Assembly (NCBI GenBank): GCA_945897655.1 | Contig: CAMDHB010000056.1 | Location: forward strand, 1 to 13,175 | Direction of reading: 5' to 3' | Length of the DNA: 13,175 nt | Origin: Pseudorhodobacter antarcticus | GTDB taxonomy: Bacteria > Pseudomonadota > Alphaproteobacteria > Rhodobacterales > Rhodobacteraceae | Shown: positions 7,451 to 13,175 of the stretch, piece by piece | Layout of the letters: every line of letters begins with the position of its first letter | Numbering within the stretch: position 1 is the first letter of the stretch | Program-made: the position numbers and the translations under genes | The notes under the pieces: generated by a model | Seen by the model: only the letters and a program-made list of their open reading frames with translations | Database searches by the model: none | Told to the model about the DNA's origin: nothing

Positions 7451-7709
7451 ATTGTTGCGTTTGGTGGGCGGTAGATCAAACGGGACCCGAACGGTGCCGG
7501 CCCTGCGACCAAAGGCCAGTGTGTTGCACGCCAGGCCGGAAAAGGCCCATTATGGACGTTGGGTTAGGCCGGGGCTGTTGCCGTGCGGTTTCTTCGAAGC
7601 GTTGGATCAGAAGAAACCCACCGCATCTTGGTGTCGCAAGTGTTGGTTGCCAATGCCGCAGTCCTGATCTTCCATTCCTCAGAAAGGATCGCACCTTCAA
7701 GCCGTCGTC
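7451..7709. other. Stretch with no recognisable gene
   Basis: Open frames exist on both strands here, but none has recognisable motifs, a good start or consistent codon use. The one structure seen is a perfect 9-bp inverted repeat, GGTTTCTTC at 7587-7595 and GAAGAAACC at 7610-7618, with a 14-nt spacer. The area may be worn-down mobile DNA, but I could not identify any family. Confidence 0.4.
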
Positions 7710-7997
7710 TCAAACACCTAGCCCGTCGATGGCGGCTTCGCCACCTGGAGTTAGGTCTTTGGTCAGGAGTGGCGGCAAAGCCAAGGGCTCTTCCTCTCTT
7801 GTCGACCTGTAAGGTGGGATGAGGGGAGTTGCCGCCTCTGCGTTTGATCCCTGTGGCACCAAGAGGATACGCTCGATCCGTCCGTCCGCACGAGCCAAAA
7901 CGAACTCTGTCCGCGCTGTCAAAAACGCGAGCAGACCCGAGTTGGCGGCAACCTCGCCAATGTCGTGCAGACGAGAGACATCCCAAACGCCGGGCAC
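7710..7997 (-). CDS. Hypothetical small protein (95 aa) directly after the Crp-like gene
   Basis: This frame starts with GTG at 7997, two bases after the stop codon of the Crp-family regulator (TAGGCGTG), which would allow translational coupling. The product begins VPGVWDVSRLHDIGEVAA, has a mixed helical-looking middle, and has a Pro- and Leu-rich end (EEEPLALPPLLTKDLTPGG). No known domain, signal peptide or membrane segment is seen. A different minus-strand frame (7564-7986) is also open here, so being open is weak evidence by itself. Reasons for: tight spacing and reasonable codon use in the first half. Reasons against: no recognised family, GTG start and only weak AAGG ahead. It could be a decayed gene end. 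Confidence 0.3.
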   Translation of the reverse strand: MPGVWDVSRLHDIGEVAANSGLLAFLTARTEFVLARADGRIERILLVPQGSNAEAATPLIPPYRSTREEEPLALPPLLTKDLTPGGEAAIDGLGV

Positions 7998-7999
7998 GC

Positions 8000-8788
8000 C
8001 TAGACGCCTTGCATCTTCAGTTTCTGCTGCTGCTCTCGTGCAATCGGCGGCAGCATCCCATGGGTCAATGGCACGTCGTGATCGAGATAGTCGCGATCAA
8101 AATCCGCAAGGGCGACCAAACCATTGAAGTCGGTCAGATCCACCCGTCCATTCCGAAACGTCACAAGGTTGTCCTCGCGCAGGTCGCGCAACACGCGATT
8201 GACGTGAACTGCACTCAGGCCCAGCGCATCGGCCAACAGGTATTGCGACAGGGGGCAATCGTAGCCCGCCTTGGTTCCGAGGCCGACCAGCGTCAACCGC
8301 GCACCCAACTCAAGGAGCAAGTGCGCTGTACGCTCGACAGCGTTGCGGCGCCCGACACCGACCAGATGCTCTACCACCATCGCATCATCGCGAGAGGCTG
8401 CCCACAGCACCGCCGAACCCAAACGCGGGTTACGCTCGAAGACGTCCTTCAAATCAGCAGCACCAACCTGCGAGGCTTGCACCCTTGTCACAGGCTCGAC
8501 GCCTTGGCCGGCGGAACGGAACATGATGGAGCGCAGCCCCAGAAAATCCCCTGGAATCTGAAAATCGACGATCTGACGACTGCCGCCCGGCAGGAGACGA
8601 TAGGAAAAGGCCCACCCTTCAGCCAAGACAAAGGCCTGCTGATCGGCCTGCCCCTGAAGCACCATGCTGGTCCCTGCCGTATAGGACTTGCGGCGGCCAT
8701 GCAGGCTGGCCAGCACATTCAACTCTGGTTCGGACAAGTCTATGAAGGTGCTGAGTTTCTGCGCAAATGGACTTCTTTGGATGTTCAT
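8000..8788 (-). CDS. Crp/Fnr-family transcriptional regulator
   Basis: The 262-residue protein has an N-terminal cyclic-nucleotide-binding-like beta barrel (about 20-130, including LASLHGRRKSYTAGTSMVLQ and the turn IPGDFLGL). A dimer helix follows, then a C-terminal winged helix-turn-helix (about 170-235) with LADALGLSAVHVNRVLRDLR as the HTH_Crp-type recognition unit. It lacks the N-terminal cysteine cluster of oxygen-sensing Fnr, so an iron-sulfur sensor is unlikely. The residues that bind cAMP in Crp are not obvious, so the ligand is unknown and may be absent. The length (about 30 more than Crp) comes from the acidic tail after the HTH. AGGGGG precedes the ATG by about 7 nt. It lies 98 bp after the receiver gene on the same strand. 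Such regulators are common beside HWE-kinase and receiver pairs, which suggests a shared signalling role (inference). Confidence 0.92.
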   Translation of the reverse strand: MNIQRSPFAQKLSTFIDLSEPELNVLASLHGRRKSYTAGTSMVLQGQADQQAFVLAEGWAFSYRLLPGGSRQIVDFQIPGDFLGLRSIMFRSAGQGVEPVTRVQASQVGAADLKDVFERNPRLGSAVLWAASRDDAMVVEHLVGVGRRNAVERTAHLLLELGARLTLVGLGTKAGYDCPLSQYLLADALGLSAVHVNRVLRDLREDNLVTFRNGRVDLTDFNGLVALADFDRDYLDHDVPLTHGMLPPIAREQQQKLKMQGV

Positions 8789-8837
8789 TCTGGCCCCCTA
8801 TCCTTCAGCGTGTCTTGACGCCGATTTTCACGACACC

Positions 8838-8862
8838 AATGCACGCCAGACCATAAAGTTCC
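8838..8862 (-). promoter_or_regulatory. Possible EcfG-type (general stress) promoter for the Crp-like gene
   Basis: On the minus strand GGAAC (8862-8858) is followed after 16 bp by CATT (8841-8838). The alphaproteobacterial EcfG sigma-factor consensus is GGAAC, 16-17 bp, CGTT, so one base differs. Transcription would start roughly 40 bp before the ATG at 8788, a sensible distance. Such a short pattern can occur by chance. Confidence 0.25.
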
Positions 8863-8864
8863 GC

Positions 8865-8889
8865 TGAAACTTGACCTAAATTAGTTTCA
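8865..8889. promoter_or_regulatory. Candidate operator: 7-bp inverted repeat upstream of the Crp-like gene
   Basis: TGAAACT (8865-8871) and AGTTTCA (8883-8889) form a perfect inverted repeat with an 11-bp AT-rich spacer. It overlaps the stop codon of the receiver gene and lies 77-101 bp before the Crp-like start. The 25-bp size suits a dimeric regulator, possibly the product of the neighbouring gene acting on itself. It could also be a weak hairpin ending the receiver transcript. Confidence 0.35.
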
Positions 8890-9339
8890 CGTTGTTCCGG
8901 GCCGATCCGAATTCCGCACCACAATGGGCGGTGCCGTCAGACTATTGTGGATGTCGGGACCCTGTCTGTTGCGTGATCCGCGGGCCTGCGCCACCATGCG
9001 CGCCAGCCCGTCCATGTCAAAGGGCTTGGTCAACACATGCGCATCACGAAAGGCATCGATCAACCCGCGCTGCCCATAGCCGCTGGCGAAAATGAACGGT
9101 ACATCCCGGCTGCGCAAGACTTCGGCTATGGGAAAAGACAAGACGCCCCGCACATTGATGTCCAGGATTGCCATATCAAGCCCGCTTTCTTGCGCGATCT
9201 TCATCCCGTGCTCCATGCGGTTTGCGGTTCCGACCACGAAATGCCCGAGATCTGTCAGCATGTGCTCCAGATCCAGCGCGACGATGATTTCATCGTCCAA
9301 AATCATGAACCTTAGCGGCGCAAAGGCGGCCTGCAACAT
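8887..9339 (-). CDS. Stand-alone response-regulator receiver protein
   Basis: This is a 150-residue single-domain CheY-like receiver with no output domain. The acidic pocket is Asp15-Asp16-Glu17 (ILDDE), the phosphorylated residue is Asp60 (AILDINVRG), the switch residue is Ser86 (FASGYG) and the conserved lysine is Lys105 (TKPF). After residue 125 comes a short, probably unstructured tail. Its ATG (9339) shares one base with the kinase stop codon (TGATG), so the two are translationally coupled and the kinase is the obvious phosphate donor. Stand-alone receivers of this type commonly accompany HWE kinases in alphaproteobacteria, acting as phosphate sinks or shuttles to other regulators. Which downstream partner it has is not visible. 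If the kinase is made only from the IS-derived start, expression of this gene may depend on the same transcript. Confidence 0.93.
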   Translation of the reverse strand: MLQAAFAPLRFMILDDEIIVALDLEHMLTDLGHFVVGTANRMEHGMKIAQESGLDMAILDINVRGVLSFPIAEVLRSRDVPFIFASGYGQRGLIDAFRDAHVLTKPFDMDGLARMVAQARGSRNRQGPDIHNSLTAPPIVVRNSDRPGTT

Positions 9340-12300
9340 CAGGCCCGTGCCTTGTCTGGCCCGTGCGGCATTGGCGCTTCCAGAACGCAGACCAACCCGC
9401 TGACGGCATAGGTCACGCTGACGATGCCGTTAAGCTCCGTCGGCAACACGCGCTCGATCAGGCTGGAGCCGAACCCGCGATGGGCCGGGGCAGCCACCAG
9501 GGGGCCACCACTTTCCGACCAGGTCCAGACAAACCTGGCAGCGTCCGCGGGGCCATTGAGCGTCCAAATGATCGAAACTCGCCCTTCAGGCACTGACAAA
9601 GCGCCATATTTCGCTGCGTTGGTGCAAAGTTCATGCATCGCCAGGCTGAATGTCACAGCGGCCTGCGGCAAAAGCGGCACAAACGGGCCGCTGATGGTAA
9701 ACCGGCTGGTCTCTCCGTCGTGGGGTCCGATGATGGCGTGGACCACGCTGGTCAAATCCGTGCCAGACCACTCGCTGCTGACAATCAGATCGTGCGCCCG
9801 CGCAAATGCCGCAAGCCTTGCCCCAAAGGCCATGCGCGCATCGGGCAAAGACAGGCTGCCGCGCAATGTCTGTGACGCAATGGCCTGCACCACGGCAAGC
9901 GAGTTCTTGACCCGATGGTTCAGTTCATTGACCAAAGTTTCCCTGTGTTGTTCGGCCATTCGGCGATCCGTGATATCGCGGGCGATGCTTGAGGCCGCCA
10001 AAAGCGCACCCCCGGCGTCTCGCAATGGCGATTCCGTCACCGATACCCAGACAGCGGTGCCATCTTTTCGCATGCGGGGCCGCTCATAATGCAAAGTCTC
10101 GCCGCCGGACCGGAAATGCACCAGACAATCCGGCAGGATCGTCTGATGCGACGGGTCATTCATCGCGGCCATCGGCTGACCCACGATCTCGGCCGCCGAA
10201 TACCCGAAGATCACTTCTGCCCCGGTGTTCCAACTGGTGATATTCCCTGAAAGATCAATGGTGATGATAGCATCCCGAGAGGATTCCACGATGGCCGCAA
10301 GCCTTCGGGCGATCATTTCCCGCTGGCGTTCGTCCGTAACATCTTGAATAAAAAAGAGAATGAGACTGGGCCGATCTCCCTCGCGCTGGAGTTTTCGACC
10401 GTAAAGCGACAAGCGGCGCAGGCCGATGTCGGGAAAAAGCTGTTCCACCTCGGTCCCTTCGAAGGGCTGGCCGTCCAGGACCAACGCCTCGAGCAATTCG
10501 CGCAAATTGGGTAGGTACTGTTCACCTTTGGTAAGGTCAAAAACCCGTTGGCCGACTGCATCTGCCGCCGCAACACTGAACATCTTTTCAAACGCCGGGT
10601 TGATCAGGATGATCCGCAAGGCATCATCCATGACCAAAACCGGTTGGCTTGCGGTTTCCACTATGGCTTGGGTCAGAATGCGCGCCTCGGTGCTTGCCGC
10701 TCGGGCCAAATTGCTGTCGGTCACGTCAAAGAACGTGATCACGACACCGGCAATGCGATTGTCCAGGGTGCGATAGGGCAGCATGCGCCGCAAATACCAA
10801 CGGCCCGCGCCGCTGGACACTTCGGTCTCAAGCACCTGCAACTTTTGCAAGACCCGCTCCGCATCGGCCAAGAGATTGCCGTCGTCAAACTTCAAGGCAA
10901 AATGCTGCAAAGGCCGGCCAATGTCAGTGGGCCTGAAATCAAACAGAGCCTGCGTCCCGGGGGTAAACCATTTGATGCACAGCTTGGTATCAATGAACAG
11001 GGTGACGGTTTCGGTGCCCGCCAGAAGGTTGTTCAGATCGTTGGTGCTGTCTTCCAGTTCCCGCAGATTGTGTTGCAACTGACCGTTGACGGTGTGCAGC
11101 TCTTCGTTGAAGGACTGCATTTCCTCTTTTGAGGTTTCCAGCTCTTCATTGGTGGATTGCAGCTCTTCGTTCATCGAGGTGGCTTCTTCGTTCGACGCCT
11201 TCAACCCTTCGTTCGCGGTTTCCAGATGCTCGATCGTGTTTTGCAGTTCATACCGCAACGCCGCCAATTCATCGCGCAGGACGGCCTCTTGCGGCAGATT
11301 TTCCGAAGGCACCTGAAAGATGCGCCCCTCACCCAATGTTGCGGCGACAAAACTGATCAGCATATGCCCGGTCCCCGGTCCGCTGACCGGCGAAACGGTC
11401 ACCGTCACAACGGCCTCGCCCTGTGCATCCGGCAGCATTGCCTCAAACGACACATCGCACGCCTCTGCCCTTGCCTTGCGCACTGCGCTGCGCAGTTTCA
11501 CTTCAAGGCCGCCGCGTGCCATGGCGAACAGATCATTCGACGGCTCGCCCGTCGGTTGTTCCAGAAATGCTCCGGTCGAGCCGTGATAATAGACCACGCG
11601 GGCAGATGGATCGATCAAGACGGACGCGGGCGCAAACCGGTCAAGCAGCGCGCGCCGCGCCAGATCGATGACGGGGATCGTTAGGGAGGGTAGTGCGGAA
11701 GAGTGACCCTCCGGCATGGGTCGCGCCGGGCTTTGTTGGCCGCGCAAGACCGGAAAGTTTACAATATCCAGCCGGGTAGAGCCCAACCGTCGATAAATAC
11801 GCCACTTCTTGGACAAGGGATCAAACATGCCGCTGTGACGCCCAAGGGTTTCGGTATTGCCCATCATCAGGGCGCCACCCTGTTCAAGCGCAAAGTGAAA
11901 CAAGGCGATGATGCTTTGCTGCGCTTCGGGTTCGAGGTAGATCAGCAGATTGCGGCAGGTGATCAGGTCCAGATGCGAAAACGGCGGATCGCGCAGCAGG
12001 TTTTGAGGCGCAAAGATCACCGTGGCGCGCAGGTCTTTCTTGACCCGGTACGTTGCGTCTGACCCATCGAAAAACCGGCGTTGTCGGGTGGCATCCAACC
12101 CCGTGATGGCCGCAACGGGATAAGCTCCTTCGCGGGCGGTAATCAGGTTATCGTCGCGAGCATCGGTGGCGAATATCTTCACATCAAAGGCTTTGCCCGC
12201 CAAGGTCGCCTGTTCTGCGATCAGCATGGCCAAGGTGTAGGCTTCTTCCCCGGTCGAACAACCGGGGACCCAGGCCCGGATAGCAGTGCCGGTTTCGCGG

Positions 12301-12452
12301 CTGGCCACCAAGGGCGCGATCACCAATTCGCCAAACATGCGCCACGCCTCGGCATCGCGGAAGAAGCTGGTGACGTTGATCAGCATGTCCTTGATCAGAA
12401 TGGCCGCCTCCGCCGGGTCCGTTGACCTGCCCCCCGGTCGTCCCTCGTTCAT
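9339..12452 (-). CDS. CheR-PAS-HWE sensor histidine kinase, 5' part cut off by an IS3 element
   Basis: The open frame encodes 1037 residues. Residues 1-10 come from the IS end, and native sequence starts at TDPAEAA. Then follow the tail of the CheR N-terminal helical domain with its VTSFFRD motif (27-33), the CheR methyltransferase core with SAM motif WVPGCSTGEEA (61-71) and CRNLLIYL (166-173), and a PAS-like region (about 265-375). A long coiled coil with NEEL repeats (392-460) precedes three further PAS-like regions (about 474-578, 590-705, 715-830). The HWE kinase domain has phospho-acceptor His846 (NELNHRVKNSL), N-box HELCTNAAKYG (940-950), the WSE of the WxE motif (978-980) and GFGSSLIERVLP (993-1004). 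Relatives usually begin with a CheB esterase domain and a complete CheR domain. Both are missing here because the IS lies exactly at this point. AAGGA eight bases before the ATG may permit translation. It overlaps the receiver gene by one base. Confidence 0.88.
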   Translation of the reverse strand: MNEGRPGGRSTDPAEAAILIKDMLINVTSFFRDAEAWRMFGELVIAPLVASRETGTAIRAWVPGCSTGEEAYTLAMLIAEQATLAGKAFDVKIFATDARDDNLITAREGAYPVAAITGLDATRQRRFFDGSDATYRVKKDLRATVIFAPQNLLRDPPFSHLDLITCRNLLIYLEPEAQQSIIALFHFALEQGGALMMGNTETLGRHSGMFDPLSKKWRIYRRLGSTRLDIVNFPVLRGQQSPARPMPEGHSSALPSLTIPVIDLARRALLDRFAPASVLIDPSARVVYYHGSTGAFLEQPTGEPSNDLFAMARGGLEVKLRSAVRKARAEACDVSFEAMLPDAQGEAVVTVTVSPVSGPGTGHMLISFVAATLGEGRIFQVPSENLPQEAVLRDELAALRYELQNTIEHLETANEGLKASNEEATSMNEELQSTNEELETSKEEMQSFNEELHTVNGQLQHNLRELEDSTNDLNNLLAGTETVTLFIDTKLCIKWFTPGTQALFDFRPTDIGRPLQHFALKFDDGNLLADAERVLQKLQVLETEVSSGAGRWYLRRMLPYRTLDNRIAGVVITFFDVTDSNLARAASTEARILTQAIVETASQPVLVMDDALRIILINPAFEKMFSVAAADAVGQRVFDLTKGEQYLPNLRELLEALVLDGQPFEGTEVEQLFPDIGLRRLSLYGRKLQREGDRPSLILFFIQDVTDERQREMIARRLAAIVESSRDAIITIDLSGNITSWNTGAEVIFGYSAAEIVGQPMAAMNDPSHQTILPDCLVHFRSGGETLHYERPRMRKDGTAVWVSVTESPLRDAGGALLAASSIARDITDRRMAEQHRETLVNELNHRVKNSLAVVQAIASQTLRGSLSLPDARMAFGARLAAFARAHDLIVSSEWSGTDLTSVVHAIIGPHDGETSRFTISGPFVPLLPQAAVTFSLAMHELCTNAAKYGALSVPEGRVSIIWTLNGPADAARFVWTWSESGGPLVAAPAHRGFGSSLIERVLPTELNGIVSVTYAVSGLVCVLEAPMPHGPDKARA
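12423..12445. repeat. Putative terminal inverted repeat of the IS3 element
   Basis: This is the element tip between the transposase stop codon and the CheR coding sequence. It begins with TGACCTGCCCCCCGG. Only one end of the element is in the window, so the partner repeat cannot be compared. Confidence 0.5.
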
Positions 12453-12465
12453 AACGAGAGTCCTT
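12444..12465 (-). promoter_or_regulatory. IS-encoded ribosome-binding site and start for the kinase fragment, inside a small hairpin
   Basis: AAGGA (12465-12461) stands eight bases before the ATG at 12452, and this ATG overlaps the transposase stop. The ATG is also the 3-nt loop of a perfect 6-bp inverted repeat, CTCGTT/AACGAG (12458-12453 and 12449-12444). The hairpin might hinder initiation unless ribosomes finishing the transposase open it. This decides the start assigned to the kinase fragment. Confidence 0.5.
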
Positions 12466-13175
12466 GGGTTTGATAGTCATCGTTTTCAGGTCTGGCAAGC
12501 GCGCCGGGCGCGTTGCCATCAAGTAGCTCAAGCGCCCGGCGCGCTTCTGCCGGGGTGTTGTTTCCGAGCGAAGAATGCGGCCTGACGTTGTTGTAGTCAT
12601 AGCGCCAAAGGGCGAGTGTGCGGCGGGCATCGACCAGGCTGTCGAAGATCTCCTCGTTGAGGCATTCGTCGCGCAGGCTGCCGTTGAAGGACTCGATATA
12701 GCCGTTCTGCTGGGGCTTTCCGGGTTCGATGTAATGCCACTCGACGCCGTTCTCGTTGGCCCACTTCAGGATCGCCTTGCTGGTGAACTCGGTCCCATTG
12801 TCACTGACTATGCAAGCCGGTTTGCCATAGATGCGAACCAAGGCGTCGAGTTCCCGCGCCACTCTGGCCCCCGAGATGCTGGTGTCGGCAATCAGGCCGA
12901 GGTTTTCACGGCAACAATCGTCGTTCACAGCCAGGATGCGGAACTTCCGGCAGGCCCCGAAGGTGTCGGACAGAAAGTCCAAGGACCAGCGCTGGTTCGG
13001 CCGCAGTGGCACTGGCATCGGTGTGCGGCTGCCGCGCGCCCGTTTGCGGCCACGACGGCGGCGCACCGACAGCCCTTCTTCCCGGTAAATCCGGTAGAGC
13101 TTCTTCTCGTTCATCACCATGCCTACACGTTCCAGCATCACACCAATGCGCCGATAGCCAAACCGGCGCCGCTTC
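12449..13175 (-). CDS. IS3-family transposase OrfB (integrase-core), N-terminus outside window
   Basis: The frame is open to the right edge. A Met at 13141 follows in-frame sequence KRRRFGYRRIGV, which is normal OrfB sequence, so the true start is outside. Counting from that Met, there is a basic DNA-binding part (RRRRGRKRARG, 27-37) and then the rve integrase core. Its acidic triad is Asp55 (WSLDFLSD), Asp114 (IVSDNGTEF) and Glu150 (YIESFNG); 35 residues separate the last two, the DD35E pattern of IS3 enzymes. The C-terminal motif NNVRPHSSLGNNTPAEA is typical of the family. Wording resembles the IS407 subgroup, though I cannot confirm this. In IS3 elements OrfB is normally made as an OrfAB fusion by -1 frameshifting. 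The stop codon overlaps the ATG of the downstream kinase fragment (ATGA). All visible motifs are intact, so the enzyme may be active. Confidence 0.95.
   Translation of the reverse strand, partial: KRRRFGYRRIGVMLERVGMVMNEKKLYRIYREEGLSVRRRRGRKRARGSRTPMPVPLRPNQRWSLDFLSDTFGACRKFRILAVNDDCCRENLGLIADTSISGARVARELDALVRIYGKPACIVSDNGTEFTSKAILKWANENGVEWHYIEPGKPQQNGYIESFNGSLRDECLNEEIFDSLVDARRTLALWRYDYNNVRPHSSLGNNTPAEARRALELLDGNAPGALARPENDDYQTQGLSL

Larger units (their letters stand above)
12423..13175 (-). mobile_element. IS3-family insertion sequence, distal part (continues past the right edge)
   Basis: The element contains the OrfB transposase and ends, on the plus strand, at TGACCTGCCCCCCGG from 12423. 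The TG start and the CCCCC-containing tip look like IS3-family terminal repeats. Outside this point the sequence is native CheR-kinase coding sequence. The other terminal repeat and OrfA must lie beyond 13175. By family habit a 3-4 bp target duplication is expected, reading ACG or ACGG on the minus strand next to this end. The exact tip is inferred from motif and from where homology to CheR begins, so it may be off by a few bases. Confidence 0.8.

Noticed and set aside
7564..7986. Minus-strand frame of 140 codons
   Set aside because: Arg-rich, no motif, overlaps the slightly better placed frame at 7710-7997 in another phase.
7829..8818. Plus-strand frame of 329 codons
   Set aside because: Antisense to the clearly identified Crp-family regulator; Arg-, His- and Gln-rich composition typical of a shadow frame.

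Overview
The window looks like a chromosomal segment of a high-GC alphaproteobacterium, most likely Rhodobacterales (Paracoccus/Roseobacter-type). The reasons are the wording of the enolase, the single-chain B12-dependent ribonucleotide reductase NrdJ of about 1240 residues, and an HWE-type histidine kinase paired with a stand-alone receiver. No tool was run: motifs were read by eye, and family assignments rest on remembered conservation.

Layout. 1-1075 (-): enolase, with its C-terminus beyond the left edge. 1110-2003 (-): an EamA/DMT-type permease 34 bp upstream of eno in the same direction. 2004-2273: divergent spacer with one doubtful small ORF. 2274-3152 (+): a second EamA/DMT permease, followed by a clear rho-independent terminator. 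3247-3593: a long nrdJ upstream region with a candidate NrdR box and DnaA-box-like words. 3594-7316 (+): nrdJ, class II ribonucleotide reductase, with all expected catalytic residues. 7317-7999: weakly coding or non-coding DNA with a 3-4 copy tandem 21-22 bp repeat, a strong hairpin and a long-spaced inverted repeat. 7995-12452 (-): a signalling block (read right to left) of kinase, receiver protein, Crp-like regulator and perhaps a small ORF. 12423-13175 (-): the distal part of an IS3-family insertion sequence running off the right edge.

Most interesting region. The large sensor kinase appears to be a normal CheB-CheR-PAS-HWE hybrid sensor that the IS3 element has cut inside the CheR domain. 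The surviving 3' part (CheR methyltransferase core, coiled coil, three PAS-like regions, HWE kinase) remains open. It is joined in frame to the end of the IS, which supplies ten codons, an ATG overlapping the transposase stop (ATGA) and a Shine-Dalgarno-like AAGGA eight bases upstream. The kinase then overlaps the receiver gene by one base (TGATG). So the IS may have turned a large chemosensory-type kinase into a shorter protein translated from the transposase mRNA, rather than simply destroying it. This is inference.

How the genes relate. The left half is housekeeping metabolism (glycolysis, dNTP synthesis) plus two permeases of unknown substrate. The right half is a two-component signalling cluster whose likely output is phosphotransfer to the lone receiver, with a Crp-family transcription factor next to it. 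I found no CRISPR array, tRNA, rRNA or phage genes, and no clear unknown multi-gene system. The novelty candidates are the IS-kinase fusion, the tandem repeat after nrdJ and several candidate regulatory sites.
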